In this document: positions 35,301 through 42,518 of the stretch, piece after piece
Position numbering within the stretch: position 1 is the first letter of the stretch
How the letters are laid out: each line of letters begins with the position of its first letter
Source: Nocardioides conyzicola
GTDB lineage: Bacteria > Actinomycetota > Actinomycetes > Propionibacteriales > Nocardioidaceae
Assembly: GCF_039543825.1 (NCBI RefSeq)
Contig: NZ_BAABKM010000002.1
Span: forward strand, 1,706,133 to 1,770,132
Direction of reading: 5' to 3'
Length of the DNA stretch: 64,000 nt
Position numbers and translations under genes: made by a program
The notes under the pieces: generated by a model
What the model saw: only the letters and a program-made list of their open reading frames with translations
Databases searched by the model: none
Told to the model about the DNA's origin: nothing

Positions 35301-35469
35301 GCTCACCGCCAGGGTCAGGACCCCGGGCCATGGCTCCAAGCGGGTCGTGATCGGCACCCGGGCCTACCACGTGCGGTCGGGTGCCCGGGTGGAGCTCGGG
35401 ATCAAGGTCAAGCACCGGTTCCACCGGGCGATCCGCAGCGGGCGGGTGCATGGGTACCGGTTCGGGTGA
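29383..35469 (+). CDS. Giant secreted DUF11-repeat surface protein
   Basis: 2,028 residues from the ATG at 29383. The signal peptide (1-42) has a basic start, a hydrophobic core and a predicted AYA cleavage site. The mature protein is Thr/Asp/Val-rich and built of successive DUF11-type Ig-like domains, each with LTKTAD...GQAVTYTVTVTN-like openings and NTATV near the end. Near residues 1615-1905 a His-containing segment (DPHAHQ, EGHSHG, GHQHEL) interrupts the last DUF11 domain. The C-terminus is basic and has no LPXTG motif or membrane anchor, so retention at the surface, if any, is by other means. Function could be adhesion or a cell-surface stalk; this is inference. Confidence 0.88.
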   Translation: MRGSLRRARLRPLAVHTTVMGLVTGMLTVVAALVSTAPAYAAGTPDLQLTGGPAASVLYGRTVPVALTASLPSGAPKGYNLAYRVVLPAGTRYVGGSAGTDGEPTVLADKPTSGRTTLIWPNVDDLVASSGHTLSFDVDYDDTGSAGTPRYDVGDQLAITSGAYISTQPRDETDFNGSGQPVGPGAGTYTGSADLSTTTDLTAIQIRKSEPHPEGEIPRGVHDHQTVYTLTVTNNDVNPTNGVWVEDYLPAGLEFLGCAATPDHTTAASTNAGSAEEYPGAGPIVVTHPTAAEKCTAPDLVETISADPDGTGPLPSDVYTHVRWNLVGDFAPGQVTRLTYAAAIPIRENTMAWPGATPATTGAQTSNLDNNSGDETYDEQPLLNGALAHGSYQAPGKPARSVQDEGTLLRTAEDLAIQKSNDNGGLEQGDYTRWTIDLQASEYRYVDDVVIQDTVPDGLCPLDGAGTNLTTGNSADDSECDGAAGREPSTPYTSVVENADGTFTITWDFSTVPALTHLAPSATRQITFWTRTRADYQQGFESASPVLSNDAVTNSISTYGNDFIRCAPADPSCTGPGTKIWATEADGEPDTDVSGSGKAASGPVIDKTVGSTYPSSGDCNDATYGETLPEFGPGDFVCWDLKLVFPQNLDTHSQDVFDVLPAGIDYVAGSWQPVPGTGHNSVTVGAIDTSEAGRLRWPIGGGGTDVDTGGQVFEVTIKTQVGSPLGHHSGDVEGNLQKFSYENTAGKAFTLRDKVDFKVKLPELGVTKTADDDTVEAGQAVHYTVGVPNTGAAPAEDARIWDVLPTGIGCSAISAVSDGGACASGRITWTGVDVAAGATKNLTYTLTVPVGVSPAVTYTNHVGVVEYGYTTNSGSTYQLVPANTTVKDPTLPTANMPAAEATEDIRTPSAGVVKTRTTSVDEAGNNASQATIGEVVTYTVTTTIPKGTTVYGATVKDPLGVRQTLVPGSLCVNGCTLDGAPFGGVTESPANTVVATLPSTYQRTVADGVLVMTFQATVLDVAANTRGTSLGNTATLGYTDQDGANHTRSGSVSTTIVEPKLVLAKSHTPSGTVVGGQVLDFTVTASSASGTSFSAAHDVVVTDVVPAGTEPVDGSGTPIADGATVWSPGGGTWDATSRTITWTSTTTPALAGIDAGTSVALPYRVRLESAPVAGTTYTNVADGTTSSLPGTVAGERTSASSTNPGDYQAHATDAVTVALPTITKTVTPDPVTIGSGVTWHLAVTVPAHVKVYDATVADAVPSGYDVDTYGAVTCTSGCPGGDPAIATLPLAGGTASSTVAAWYLGDLAATSQPRVYDLVLTGHVRDTYRGTSTKVKDGDTLSNAASVSSNRHDVVTTDPTTVPSGFDDQVTSTPVVNHVKEPRLAIDKSVSVGDGATVKPGQALTYTVTVTNTGTWPAYDVLVTDQPDGKLVDVVPVTGAGLVTDGWTAGDPDLAWTVPGPIAPGGSVTLTYTAAVAPAGVVPPSTTVHNTATVDTFYGFADRTTRERTYHGPSDSVDLNVIPYADVEITKTADHASYHGSDVITWTLTVTNHGLSPAANVVVTDPIPAKATFQSATPASGSCTFASPTVTCNLGTVPSGATRVITVKATANGLPPANQTTDPHAHQLTVAKVEQVVTLPAGQSSTVDLACAGSGYMSDGAAEIMHVDQGTGSPTDVVVGRASTLTANGYRFSLTNGTTGQAQVKVFGTCLPHDTEVTEGHSHGLDVGAAKTLDTGVIAAGRHSFTIPVSADHRAVAPGIELQSGNARLVGSEPVAGGWRFTVEALTSARATLSLRELGTKTLGAAPSGHQHELTFQHVVRTVSVPDGESVQRVTCPDGSKGIVATYDLPAGVVLLGNEPQPINRDFRLLNTTGHAVDVVLDLECLSITTGPALDEDFTLVNTATVASSTYDPDLSNNSATATSTLTVSAGSAGSVAHASAMSRTLEIGAKGKRATVTVTCAAAAASCAGTLQLTARVRTPGHGSKRVVIGTRAYHVRSGARVELGIKVKHRFHRAIRSGRVHGYRFG

Positions 35470-35481
35470 GGGCTCGCGGGT

Positions 35482-35964
35482 TCAGGAGCCGAGCGTCTTC
35501 TCCAGGTCGCTCGCGAGCTTCTCGGGCTTCGTCGTCGGCGCGTAGCGGGCGATCACCCGGCCGTCCCGGCCGACCAGGAACTTGGTGAAGTTCCACTTCA
35601 CCCGGTCGCCGAGCACGCCACCCTTCTCGGACCGGAGCCACCGGAAGAGCGGGTGGGCGTCGTCGCCGTTGACGTCGATCTTCGAGAACATCGGGAAGGT
35701 GACCCCGAAGTTGCGCTCGCAGAAGCCCTGGATCTCGGTCTCGTCGCCGGGCTCCTGGTGACCGAACTGGTCGCACGGGAAGCCGAGCACGGTGAACCCG
35801 CGCTCGGCGTACTCGTCCTGGAGCTGCTGGAGGCCCTGGTACTGCGGGGTCAGTCCGCACTGCGAGGCGGTGTTGACCACCAGCACCACCTCCCCGTCGT
35901 ACGCCGAGAGGTCGACCTCGGTCCCGTCGATGCCCGTGGCCGTGAAGTCGTGGAGGGTCGTCAT
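35482..35964 (-). CDS. Glutathione peroxidase family thiol peroxidase
   Basis: 160 residues from the ATG at 35964. The thioredoxin-fold protein has peroxidatic Cys36 in NTASQCGLTPQY, Gln70 in CDQFGHQEPG and the Trp-Asn pair in WNFTKFLV, completing the catalytic tetrad. It has Cys, not selenocysteine. In an actinobacterium, where glutathione is usually absent, such enzymes typically use thioredoxin or another thiol system. It reduces H2O2 and organic peroxides. It is convergent with the giant surface protein gene, whose stop lies 12 bp away. Confidence 0.95.
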   Translation of the reverse strand: MTTLHDFTATGIDGTEVDLSAYDGEVVLVVNTASQCGLTPQYQGLQQLQDEYAERGFTVLGFPCDQFGHQEPGDETEIQGFCERNFGVTFPMFSKIDVNGDDAHPLFRWLRSEKGGVLGDRVKWNFTKFLVGRDGRVIARYAPTTKPEKLASDLEKTLGS

Positions 35965-36174
35965 GCCTCTCAGCCTGACCCAAGGGGCGCTCCCGGGAGC
36001 GCGGCATCCGACTGGTGGGCCAGACCACGTTTCGCGACGGCCCGCGCAGGTAACCGTCCGAGCATGTCGATCCAATCGGAGGTCATGGTCGCCCTGATGA
36101 CCTTCATCCTCCTGGCGCCCACCCTGATGGTCGCCGTCCTGGTCTCCGGACTCTCCCGGCGCGCGCCGGTCGTC
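35965..36174. other. Gap upstream of glutathione peroxidase
   Basis: 210 bp with a perfect 16-bp palindrome, GCGCTCCCGGGAGCGC (35987-36002), 23 bp upstream of the peroxidase start. This could be an operator for that gene. A small forward frame opens at 36064 but runs antisense into the next gene and is not accepted as real. Confidence 0.45.
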
Positions 36175-36813
36175 TCAGACGAGCCGGGCTCGGACCTGGG
36201 CGGGCTGCTGGTGGCCGACGGCGTTGTGGTGCCCGTCGAGGTAGACGAGCACCGAGCGGTCGGACAGCTGCAGGACGACCTGTCCCGGTTCGAGGGACAG
36301 CACCTCGCCGCGGATCAGGAAGGTCTCGCCCTCGATCCGGTCCAGCGCGCTCCCCGGCGCACAGCGTTCCACGTCCTCCACCGCGATCGCGCGCAGCTGC
36401 GGCCGGCGGCGGCCGCCGAGACGCCATAGCAGCAGCGCCGCGAGCACGAGCACCACGTCGGCGACCAGCGTCATCACGAGCAGCGCGTTGCTGGCGACCT
36501 GCCCGTCCGCACGGTAGGCCGACGGGGTGTCGCGGACCACGCGTACGTCGAGCTCGCCGCTGTCGACCGCGCGGTCGTACGTCGTCGCGTCGACGTCGGC
36601 CTGCCAGGTGCGCTGGTCCGGGTCGATCGAGCGCGGGAACGTGAAGCTCACCAGGTGCTGCCCGCCCACGGTCCGGTGGTCGACGACCGTCGCGTACACG
36701 TCCACGCCGGAGCGATCGACCTTGCGGTCGGTCCAGCTGCTGTGCAGCAGCGGCAGGTTGACGAGGAACGCGGCCACCACGAGGACGAGGACGTACCGGG
36801 TACGACGCTTCAC
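36175..36813 (-). CDS. Two-helix membrane protein, function unknown
   Basis: 212 residues from GTG 36813, with GGGAGAG upstream. Helix 1 is at about 7-25 (YVLVLVVAAFLVNLPLL), then an extracytoplasmic domain (26-115) with YATVVDHRTVGGQHLVSFTFP. Helix 2 is near 117-137 (LLVMTLVADVVLVLAALLLW). A cytoplasmic tail of about 75 residues follows, rich in short strands. The architecture resembles DUF3592-like proteins, but I do not claim that family. It follows the cardiolipin synthase gene on the same strand with a 35-bp gap, so it may be part of that envelope-lipid operon. Confidence 0.7.
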   Translation of the reverse strand: MKRRTRYVLVLVVAAFLVNLPLLHSSWTDRKVDRSGVDVYATVVDHRTVGGQHLVSFTFPRSIDPDQRTWQADVDATTYDRAVDSGELDVRVVRDTPSAYRADGQVASNALLVMTLVADVVLVLAALLLWRLGGRRRPQLRAIAVEDVERCAPGSALDRIEGETFLIRGEVLSLEPGQVVLQLSDRSVLVYLDGHHNAVGHQQPAQVRARLV

Positions 36814-36848
36814 CGGGTCTCTCCCATGGGCGTCAGTATCGCCGACGG

Positions 36849-38339
36849 CTACTGGAGCGTGGCGGTCAGGCGCATCAGGTTGTCGAGGTAGGTGTCCTTG
36901 CGGCTCCTCCGGACCCACGCGTCGAGGGTGAGCTCGGTCGACAGCGCCCGGTAGTGGTCCTGCACCTCCGCGAGGCGGGCGACGACCTCGGCGCCGGTCA
37001 TCATCATCACGACCTCGTAGTTGAGGGCGAACGAGCGCATGTCCATGTTGCTGGACCCGATGACCGCGACGGTGTCGTCGACCGAGAAGTGCTTGGCGTG
37101 GAGCACGTACGGCTCCGGGTAGAGCCAGATCCGCACCCCCGCCCGGAGCAGCGCCTCGTAGTAGGAGCGCTGGGCGTGGGCGACCATGAACTGGTCGGCG
37201 GTCGCGCCCACGAAGAGCTCGACCTCGACGCCGCGCTGGGCCGCCGTGGTCACGGCGTACAGCAGGGAGTCGTCCGGCACGAAGTAGGGACTGGTCAGCG
37301 ACAGCCGTCGCTCCGCCGAGTAGAGCATCGCGTTGAAGAGCCGCAGGTTGTTCTCGGTGGCGAAGCCGGGACCGCTCGGCACGACCTGCACGCCGACCCC
37401 CGTCAGCGCGCCCGGCCGCTCCGACGGCGCCGGTGGCACCTCGGCGACGAGGTGCTGGAGGCTCTGCCCGGTCTCGGTGAACCAGTCGGTGGCGAAGACG
37501 ACGTTGAGCTCCTGCACCACCGGGCCCTCCACCCGGGCCATCAGCTCGACCCAGGCGCGGCCGAGCTTCTGGTTCTTCGGCTTGTCGTAGTGGGGCTCGA
37601 TCAGGTTCTGCGAACCGCTGAACGCCACCCGGCCGTCGACGACCAGGATCTTGCGGTGGTTGCGCAGGTCGGGCCGGCGTACCTCTCCCTTGAGCGGCTT
37701 GATCGGCAGCATCGGCGCCCACTGGATCCCGGTCCCCTCGAGCTTGGCCAGCATGTCCTGGTAGACGGGGATCCCCCGAGAGCCGATGTGGTCGAAGAGG
37801 AACCGGACGTCGACGCCGCGCTCCACCGCGCGCACCAGCTCGTCGAAGAACGGTGCGGTCATCTCGTCCCACGCCGAGATGTAGAACTGCACGTGCACGT
37901 AGTCGTGGGCGGCGGCGACCTCGCGCGCCATCGCCTCGATGCCGCCCTGGTAGTCCTCGATCAGCTCGACGGTGTTGCCGAAGCTCAGCGGGAGCACCCC
38001 GAGCTGGCGGTTGAGCCGGGCGAAGCTCTGGACGAGCGGCGGCAGCTCGAGCCGGCGCTCGTGGTCCTCGATGTCCTCGAGGTGCGCGGCCGCCATGATC
38101 GCCGCGTTGACCTCGGCCTGCTGGGCGCGCCGCTTCCGACCGACGGACGTGCGCCCGAACAGGAGGAAGAGCAGGAACCCCAGGAACGGGATCGCGAGGA
38201 TCAGGAGCAGCCACGCCATCGCGGTCTGCGGCCGACGGCCGCCGGGCAGCACGATGAGCGCGCACACCACGATCGCGATGTTGGCCACCACGAGGGCGGC
38301 ACTGACCAGGGCAGGGACCGACGACAGGAAGTCCGACAC
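36849..38339 (-). CDS. cls: Cardiolipin synthase
   Basis: A 496-residue phospholipase D-superfamily enzyme. Two N-terminal membrane helices (about 10-60) precede two HKD catalytic motifs: NHRKILVVDGRVAFSGSQN in the first half and HAKHFSVDDTVAVIGSSN in the second. It joins two phosphatidylglycerols, or a related donor pair, into cardiolipin at the membrane. It is preceded by the SHOCT and DUF6325-like genes on the same strand with a 13-bp gap. The likely operon starts at the palindrome-bearing promoter near 39148. Confidence 0.93.
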   Translation of the reverse strand: MSDFLSSVPALVSAALVVANIAIVVCALIVLPGGRRPQTAMAWLLLILAIPFLGFLLFLLFGRTSVGRKRRAQQAEVNAAIMAAAHLEDIEDHERRLELPPLVQSFARLNRQLGVLPLSFGNTVELIEDYQGGIEAMAREVAAAHDYVHVQFYISAWDEMTAPFFDELVRAVERGVDVRFLFDHIGSRGIPVYQDMLAKLEGTGIQWAPMLPIKPLKGEVRRPDLRNHRKILVVDGRVAFSGSQNLIEPHYDKPKNQKLGRAWVELMARVEGPVVQELNVVFATDWFTETGQSLQHLVAEVPPAPSERPGALTGVGVQVVPSGPGFATENNLRLFNAMLYSAERRLSLTSPYFVPDDSLLYAVTTAAQRGVEVELFVGATADQFMVAHAQRSYYEALLRAGVRIWLYPEPYVLHAKHFSVDDTVAVIGSSNMDMRSFALNYEVVMMMTGAEVVARLAEVQDHYRALSTELTLDAWVRRSRKDTYLDNLMRLTATLQ

Positions 38340-38352
38340 GGGGGCCGCGCGC

Positions 38353-38655
38353 TCAGGTGAGCAGCCGCTGCTTGGCCGCCGCGAACTCCGCGTCGGTCAG
38401 GACGCCCTGCTGGTGCAGCTGCGCGAGCTCCTGGATCTTCGCGACGAGGTCGTCCCCGGCCGGAGCGGCAACCGGCTGCTGCGGCGGCGGGGCGTACTGC
38501 TGCTCCTCCTGGTACGCCGCCGCGTCGGCCTGCTGCTGCGCGCGGGCCTGCTGGCGACGGCTCACGGCGTTCGAGGTCGCGGTCGCCGTGCCGGCGATGA
38601 CCGCCGTACGGGCCATCGTGCCGATCAGTCCGGGCCGTCCCATCCGACGCATCAT
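38353..38655 (-). CDS. SHOCT domain protein
   Basis: A 100-residue protein. A short hydrophobic N-terminal segment (about 9-28) is followed by a Gln/Ala-rich linker. The C-terminal SHOCT motif is LAQLHQQGVLTDAEFAAAKQRLL (shown here in part: GVLTDAEFAAAKQRLL), an oligomerisation or tethering module. Its start overlaps the upstream gene by ATGA. Function is unknown; the position suggests an envelope-stress operon with cardiolipin synthase. Confidence 0.85.
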   Translation of the reverse strand: MMRRMGRPGLIGTMARTAVIAGTATATSNAVSRRQQARAQQQADAAAYQEEQQYAPPPQQPVAAPAGDDLVAKIQELAQLHQQGVLTDAEFAAAKQRLLT

Positions 38656-39071
38656 GACCGGACCTCCTGCGCAGCGAACGCTGCCTCGACGTCCTCGGGG
38701 GTGATCCGGCCGAAGAGCGCGATCTCCGCGCCCAGCGCCTCGAGCTCGTTGACCGCCTCGCGGGCCCAGACCTCCTCGTAGACGAGGGCCAGGCCCTGCT
38801 GGTCGTCGCCGAGCGAGTCGGTGAGCACCTCGAGGTCGGCGTCGCTGAGCAGGTCGTTCTCGTCGATGTCGAGGCCGGCGAGCGCCGCCGGCAGCCCGTC
38901 CTCGAGATCCAGCAGCCCGAGCGCGCCGTCCTCGTCCCGCAGCGCGACCACGCAGTCGATCAGCCGGATGGTGCCGGCCTGCACGGGCCGGCGCACCACC
39001 GAGACCATGTCGGCGAGCCCCACGTCGTTGGGGAACGCCACGAACAGAACCTCCACCGGTCCTCGCCTCAT
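38652..39071 (-). CDS. DUF6325 / DUF1269-like conserved protein
   Basis: 139 residues from the ATG at 39071, preceded by GGAGGAGAGG. The opening GPVEVLFVAFPNDVG and the alternating pattern with TIRLIDCVVALRDEDG and QQGLALVYEEVWAREAV match small actinobacterial proteins found beside SHOCT proteins. It is probably a cytoplasmic ferredoxin-like-fold protein; the biochemical role is unknown. A perfect TCACCC-N5-GGGTGA palindrome lies 69 bp upstream, shared with the divergent AI-2E transporter gene. Confidence 0.75.
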   Translation of the reverse strand: MRRGPVEVLFVAFPNDVGLADMVSVVRRPVQAGTIRLIDCVVALRDEDGALGLLDLEDGLPAALAGLDIDENDLLSDADLEVLTDSLGDDQQGLALVYEEVWAREAVNELEALGAEIALFGRITPEDVEAAFAAQEVRS

Positions 39072-39139
39072 CGACCTCTCCTCCAGCGCTCGCGCGTGCC
39101 TCGTGGCTTGCACCCTAGGGACGTCGCGTCGGCGCAGCG

Positions 39140-39156
39140 TCACCCGAGACGGGTGA
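39140..39156. promoter_or_regulatory. TCACCC-N5-GGGTGA palindrome, DUF6325 / AI-2E divergent promoter
   Basis: TCACCCGAGACGGGTGA, with 7-bp perfect arms, is almost equidistant from the two divergent starts (39071 and 39228). It is the leftmost of a family of such sites at 40573, 42377, 45171, 47882, 50793, 55373 and 60576. Confidence 0.75.
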
Positions 39157-39227
39157 GCCGTGGACCGGGGTCAGGTCACGACGATGGACCGACCGGGCGG
39201 TCTCCCCGATCGAGGACGGAGTACGAC

Positions 39228-40331
39228 GTGTCCATCACCAGCACGCCGCCGCGAGCGGTGCTCCCCCGCGGCGTCCTCGTGCTGGTCGGGGGGGCCGCCA
39301 CGGTCATCGTGATCGGCGGCATGAAGGCGTCGGCGGACATCTTCGCGCCGGCGTTCCTCGCACTGGTCCTGACCGTCCTCGCGCACCCGCTCCGCAAGTG
39401 GCTGGACCGGTGGATGCCCTCGTGGGCGGCGTCCCTGGTCTGCACGCTCGCCATCTACCTGCTGGTCGTGGGGCTGGCGCTGGCGGTCGTGGTGTCGGTC
39501 GCGCGGTTCGCCACCCTCCTGCCGGAGTACACCGACGAGTTCCAGCAGCGCGTCGATGACGCCACCTCGTGGCTGACCGACGCGGGGGTGTCGCAGGCGC
39601 AGATCGACAAGGTCGGGTCGTCCTTCGACCTCGGCCGGCTGGGCGGGTTCATCGGCGACCTGCTGGGCGCACTGATGGGCCTGGTCTCGAACCTCTTCTT
39701 CATCCTCACGCTGGTGCTGTTCATGACCATGGACGGCGGCACGTTCCCGCGCCAGCTCGAGCGGGCCCGCGCCGCTCGTCCGCTCGTCGTGGACGCGATC
39801 TCGGAGTTCGCCAGCGGCACCCGCCGCTACCTGGCCGTGTCGACCGTCTTCGGCCTGATCGTCGCCGTCCTCGACACCATCGCGCTCGAGATCATCGGCG
39901 TACCGGCTCCGGTGCTGTGGGGCCTGCTGGCCTTCATCACCAACTACATCCCCAACATCGGCTTCGTGATCGGCCTGATCCCGCCGGCTATCCTCGGGCT
40001 GCTCGAGGGTGGTCCCTCGATGATGATCTGGGTGATCGTCGTCTACTGCGTCCTCAACGTGGTCATCCAGACGGTGATCCAGCCGAAGGTCGTCGGCGAC
40101 GCGGTCGGCCTCTCGACGACCCTGTCCTTCGTCTCGCTGATCTTCTGGGCCTGGGTGGTCGGACCGCTGGGTGCCCTGCTCGCGATCCCGCTGACGCTCT
40201 TCGCCAAGGCGCTGCTCGTCGACGTCGACCCGAGCCTGCGCTGGCTGCGGCCGCTCATCTCCAACAAGGACGACACCGCCGTCGGGTCAGTCGGGGATGG
40301 TCACGACCTCGACGACGCCGATCCCCAGTGA
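39228..40331 (+). CDS. AI-2E / PerM family transporter
   Basis: 367 residues from the GTG at 39228, with GGAG 8 bases upstream. About eight helices are predicted, with the family pattern of two N-terminal helices, a helical extramembrane region (DEFQQRVDDATSWL) and the C-terminal core containing WGLLAFITNYIPNIGFVIGLIPPAILGLL. Relatives export autoinducer-2 or act as Na+/H+ antiporters or permeases, so the substrate is open. A TCACCC-type palindrome lies upstream. Its 3' end overlaps a small convergent gene by 45 bp. Confidence 0.9.
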   Translation: MSITSTPPRAVLPRGVLVLVGGAATVIVIGGMKASADIFAPAFLALVLTVLAHPLRKWLDRWMPSWAASLVCTLAIYLLVVGLALAVVVSVARFATLLPEYTDEFQQRVDDATSWLTDAGVSQAQIDKVGSSFDLGRLGGFIGDLLGALMGLVSNLFFILTLVLFMTMDGGTFPRQLERARAARPLVVDAISEFASGTRRYLAVSTVFGLIVAVLDTIALEIIGVPAPVLWGLLAFITNYIPNIGFVIGLIPPAILGLLEGGPSMMIWVIVVYCVLNVVIQTVIQPKVVGDAVGLSTTLSFVSLIFWAWVVGPLGALLAIPLTLFAKALLVDVDPSLRWLRPLISNKDDTAVGSVGDGHDLDDADPQ

Positions 40332-40478
40332 GCTCAAGAAGTTCAGCACTCCCTGGAGCTCTTCCTGGTCGGTCACCTCGCCGGTGAGCGTCGTGGTGGC
40401 CGGCTGGCGGCGCGCGACCAGCTGAGGAAACGCCCCGCTGAGCTCGTCGCTCAGCTCGGCGTCGACGCGGATCAGCAT
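40287..40478 (-). CDS. Small conserved hypothetical protein
   Basis: 63 residues from the ATG at 40478 (MLIRVDAELSDEL...), or up to 72 from a GTG at 40505. The pattern of strand, helix, strand, helix, strand with a C-terminal GIGVVEVVTIPD resembles a small ferredoxin-like or ACT-type fold. No function is recognised. It overlaps the end of the AI-2E gene by 45 bp. A degenerate TCACC-type dyad (40573-40589) lies upstream and could serve both it and the SulP gene. Confidence 0.55.
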   Translation of the reverse strand: MLIRVDAELSDELSGAFPQLVARRQPATTTLTGEVTDQEELQGVLNFLSSLGIGVVEVVTIPD

Positions 40479-40572
40479 CCTGGTCACCGTCGCCCACACC
40501 CCCAACCCTGCGCACCGGGGCGGACCGCCGGCCCCGTGGTCCGAACGTAGGTCTCGGCACCCGTCACCCGCC

Positions 40573-40589
40573 TCACCGAAAACGGGCGA
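40573..40589. promoter_or_regulatory. Degenerate TCACCC-type dyad upstream of SulP
   Basis: TCACCGAAAACGGGCGA matches the site at 39140 at 13 of 17 positions and lies 27 bp before the SulP start. A further half-site TCACCCG is at 40564-40570. It is weaker than the other copies. Confidence 0.45.
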
Positions 40590-40615
40590 GGCGGGCCGAT
40601 GGGGCGAGCGGTTGG

Positions 40616-42358
40616 GTGGTCCGGGTGACCACGGGGACCACGGGACCGTCGGCGTCCGGGTGGCGCGGCGTCGTCGCGCCGTCGTTCCGCGGGTTCCGTC
40701 CGGCCTGGCTGCGCGGGGACGTGGTCGCCGGCCTCACCGTCTGGGCGGTCCTGGTCCCGGAGTCCCTGGCGTACGCCGGGATCGCGGGCGTCCCCGCCGT
40801 CGTCGGCCTCTACGCCACCGTCCCCGCCCTCGTCCTCTACGCGCTGCTGGGCAGCTCGCGCCACCTCGTCGTCGCGCCGATGTCGGCGACCGCTGCGCTG
40901 TCGGCGGGCGCCGTCGGGGACTTCGGGGCCGACGCCGACGACTACATCGCCCTGACGGCGGCGCTCGCGATCGCCGTCGGCCTGGTCGCGATCCTGGCGG
41001 GCCTGTTCCGGCTGGGGTTCCTGGCGTCCTTCATCTCCGAGCCGGTGCTGAAGGGCTTCATCATCGGCCTGGCCCTGACGATCATCGTGGGGCAGGTCCC
41101 GGCGCTGCTCGGGGTCGACAAGGGCGACGGCAGCTTCTTCGAGAAGGCCTGGTCGGTGCTGGGCAACGTGCCCGACCTCGACGCCCTCACGACCGCCGTC
41201 GGTGTCGGCAGCCTGGCCGTGCTGCTCGCCCTCCGGCGCTGGCTCGCCGCAGTCCCGGGATCCCTCGTGGTCGCCCTCGGGGGCGTGCTGCTGGTCTGGG
41301 TCCTCGGGCTCGACGACCACGGCCTGGCGATCGTCGGCCACATCGACTCCGGGCTGCCGTCCTTCGGCCTGCCCGGCGTCGGACGGGACGACTTCCTCGA
41401 CCTGCTCGCCGTCTCGGTCGGCGTCATGCTGGTCGGCTTCGCCGAGGGCCTCGGTGCGGCGAAGACGTACGCCGTGAAAGCGGGCTACGACGTCGACGCC
41501 GACCGGGAGCTCCTCGGCCTCGGTGCCGCCAACCTCGGGTCGGGACTGTCCGGCGGGATGGTGGTCAACGGCAGCCTGTCGAAGACGGCCGTCAACGGCG
41601 GAGCCGGTGCCCGCTCCCAGGTCTCCGGCCTCACCGCCGCCGCCCTCACGGTCGTGACGCTGCTCTTCCTCACCGGCCTCTTCGAGGAGCTGCCCGAGGC
41701 GTCGCTCGCCGCCATCGTCATCGCCGCGGTGATCGAGCTCGTCGACCTCGCCGCCCTGCGCCGGCTGTGGACCGCGGGCGCCGGACCGCTCGTCGCCGTG
41801 GCGCCCTACACGCGCCGCGCCGACTTCCTGGCGGCGGTGGGCGCCTTGGTCGGCGTGCTGGTCTTCGACACGCTGCCCGGCCTGGTCATCGGCATCGGCA
41901 TCTCCCTCCTGCTGCTGATCGCCCGCACCTCGCGACCCAACATCGCCGAGCTGCTGCCACTCGCCGCGGGCTCCGGGGTCTGGGTCGACCGCAAGCGGCA
42001 CCCCGACCTCGCGCCGCTCGCCGGCACCCTCGTCGTACGCGTCGAAGGGCCGCTGATGTTCACCGACGCCGACTTCGTCCGCGACCGCGTGCGCGCGCTG
42101 GTCGCCGCACGCGCCGCCGCGGGTACGCCGGTCAGCCGGGTCGTCCTCGACGGCGAGAGCGTCCCGGGCGTGGATGTGACGGCGGCCGCCATGCTCACGC
42201 AGCTCCACCACGAGCTCGAGGAGTCCGGCATCCGCTTCGGGGTGGCCCGGGGCATCGGCCAGGTGCGCGACGTGCTGACCGCCTCGGGAGGGCGTGACGA
42301 GCCGACGATCTTCCCGACCATCGACCTCGCGGTCGCCGGGCTGACCGGTCCGAGCTGA
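40616..42358 (+). CDS. SulP family anion transporter with STAS domain (first copy)
   Basis: 580 residues from GTG 40616; GTG 40625 is also possible. The membrane domain (about 25-430) has the SulP opening GDVVAGLTVWAVLVPESLAYAGIAGVPAVVGLYA. The repeated helices include NGSLSKTAVNGGAGARSQVSGL near 320. A C-terminal STAS domain (about 460-575) includes VVLDGESVPGVDVTAAAMLTQL. Substrates of SulP proteins include sulfate and bicarbonate. With sulfatases nearby sulfate is attractive, but bicarbonate would suit the stress-like neighbours. A second SulP gene lies at 55423. Confidence 0.93.
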   Translation: MVRVTTGTTGPSASGWRGVVAPSFRGFRPAWLRGDVVAGLTVWAVLVPESLAYAGIAGVPAVVGLYATVPALVLYALLGSSRHLVVAPMSATAALSAGAVGDFGADADDYIALTAALAIAVGLVAILAGLFRLGFLASFISEPVLKGFIIGLALTIIVGQVPALLGVDKGDGSFFEKAWSVLGNVPDLDALTTAVGVGSLAVLLALRRWLAAVPGSLVVALGGVLLVWVLGLDDHGLAIVGHIDSGLPSFGLPGVGRDDFLDLLAVSVGVMLVGFAEGLGAAKTYAVKAGYDVDADRELLGLGAANLGSGLSGGMVVNGSLSKTAVNGGAGARSQVSGLTAAALTVVTLLFLTGLFEELPEASLAAIVIAAVIELVDLAALRRLWTAGAGPLVAVAPYTRRADFLAAVGALVGVLVFDTLPGLVIGIGISLLLLIARTSRPNIAELLPLAAGSGVWVDRKRHPDLAPLAGTLVVRVEGPLMFTDADFVRDRVRALVAARAAAGTPVSRVVLDGESVPGVDVTAAAMLTQLHHELEESGIRFGVARGIGQVRDVLTASGGRDEPTIFPTIDLAVAGLTGPS

Positions 42359-42376
42359 GCAACTTCCTGCCGGTGA

Positions 42377-42392
42377 TCACCCGAAGGGGTGA
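42377..42392. promoter_or_regulatory. TCACCC-N4-GGGTGA palindrome upstream of the first LAL regulator
   Basis: TCACCCGAAGGGGTGA has 6-bp arms but a 4-bp spacer, one shorter than its relatives. It lies between the SulP stop (42358) and the regulator start (42519), 127 bp upstream of that start. Confidence 0.6.
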
Positions 42393-42446
42393 GACTTGCA
42401 CAGGCGGACGTTGCCACGGACCGGCCGGTAACCGGTTGAATGGGCT

Positions 42447-42462
42447 CTTGACGGGCGTCAAG
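42447..42462. promoter_or_regulatory. Second palindrome upstream of the first LAL regulator
   Basis: CTTGACG-GG-CGTCAAG has perfect 7-bp arms and lies 57 bp before the regulator start. It is unlike the TCACCC-type sites and may be an operator for a different protein or a promoter-proximal hairpin. Confidence 0.5.
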
Positions 42463-42518
42463 TCTCGGGGAGGACGGCGACGGACCGAGGTACCGGCGCC
42501 GACGAGGAGGACGAACAG

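Noticed and set aside
36064..36429. A small forward frame beginning with a hydrophobic segment (MSIQSEVMVALMTFILL)
   Set aside because: Only the first 37 codons lie in the gap; the rest runs antisense to a membrane-protein gene, and there is no ribosome-binding site. A real small protein cannot be fully excluded.
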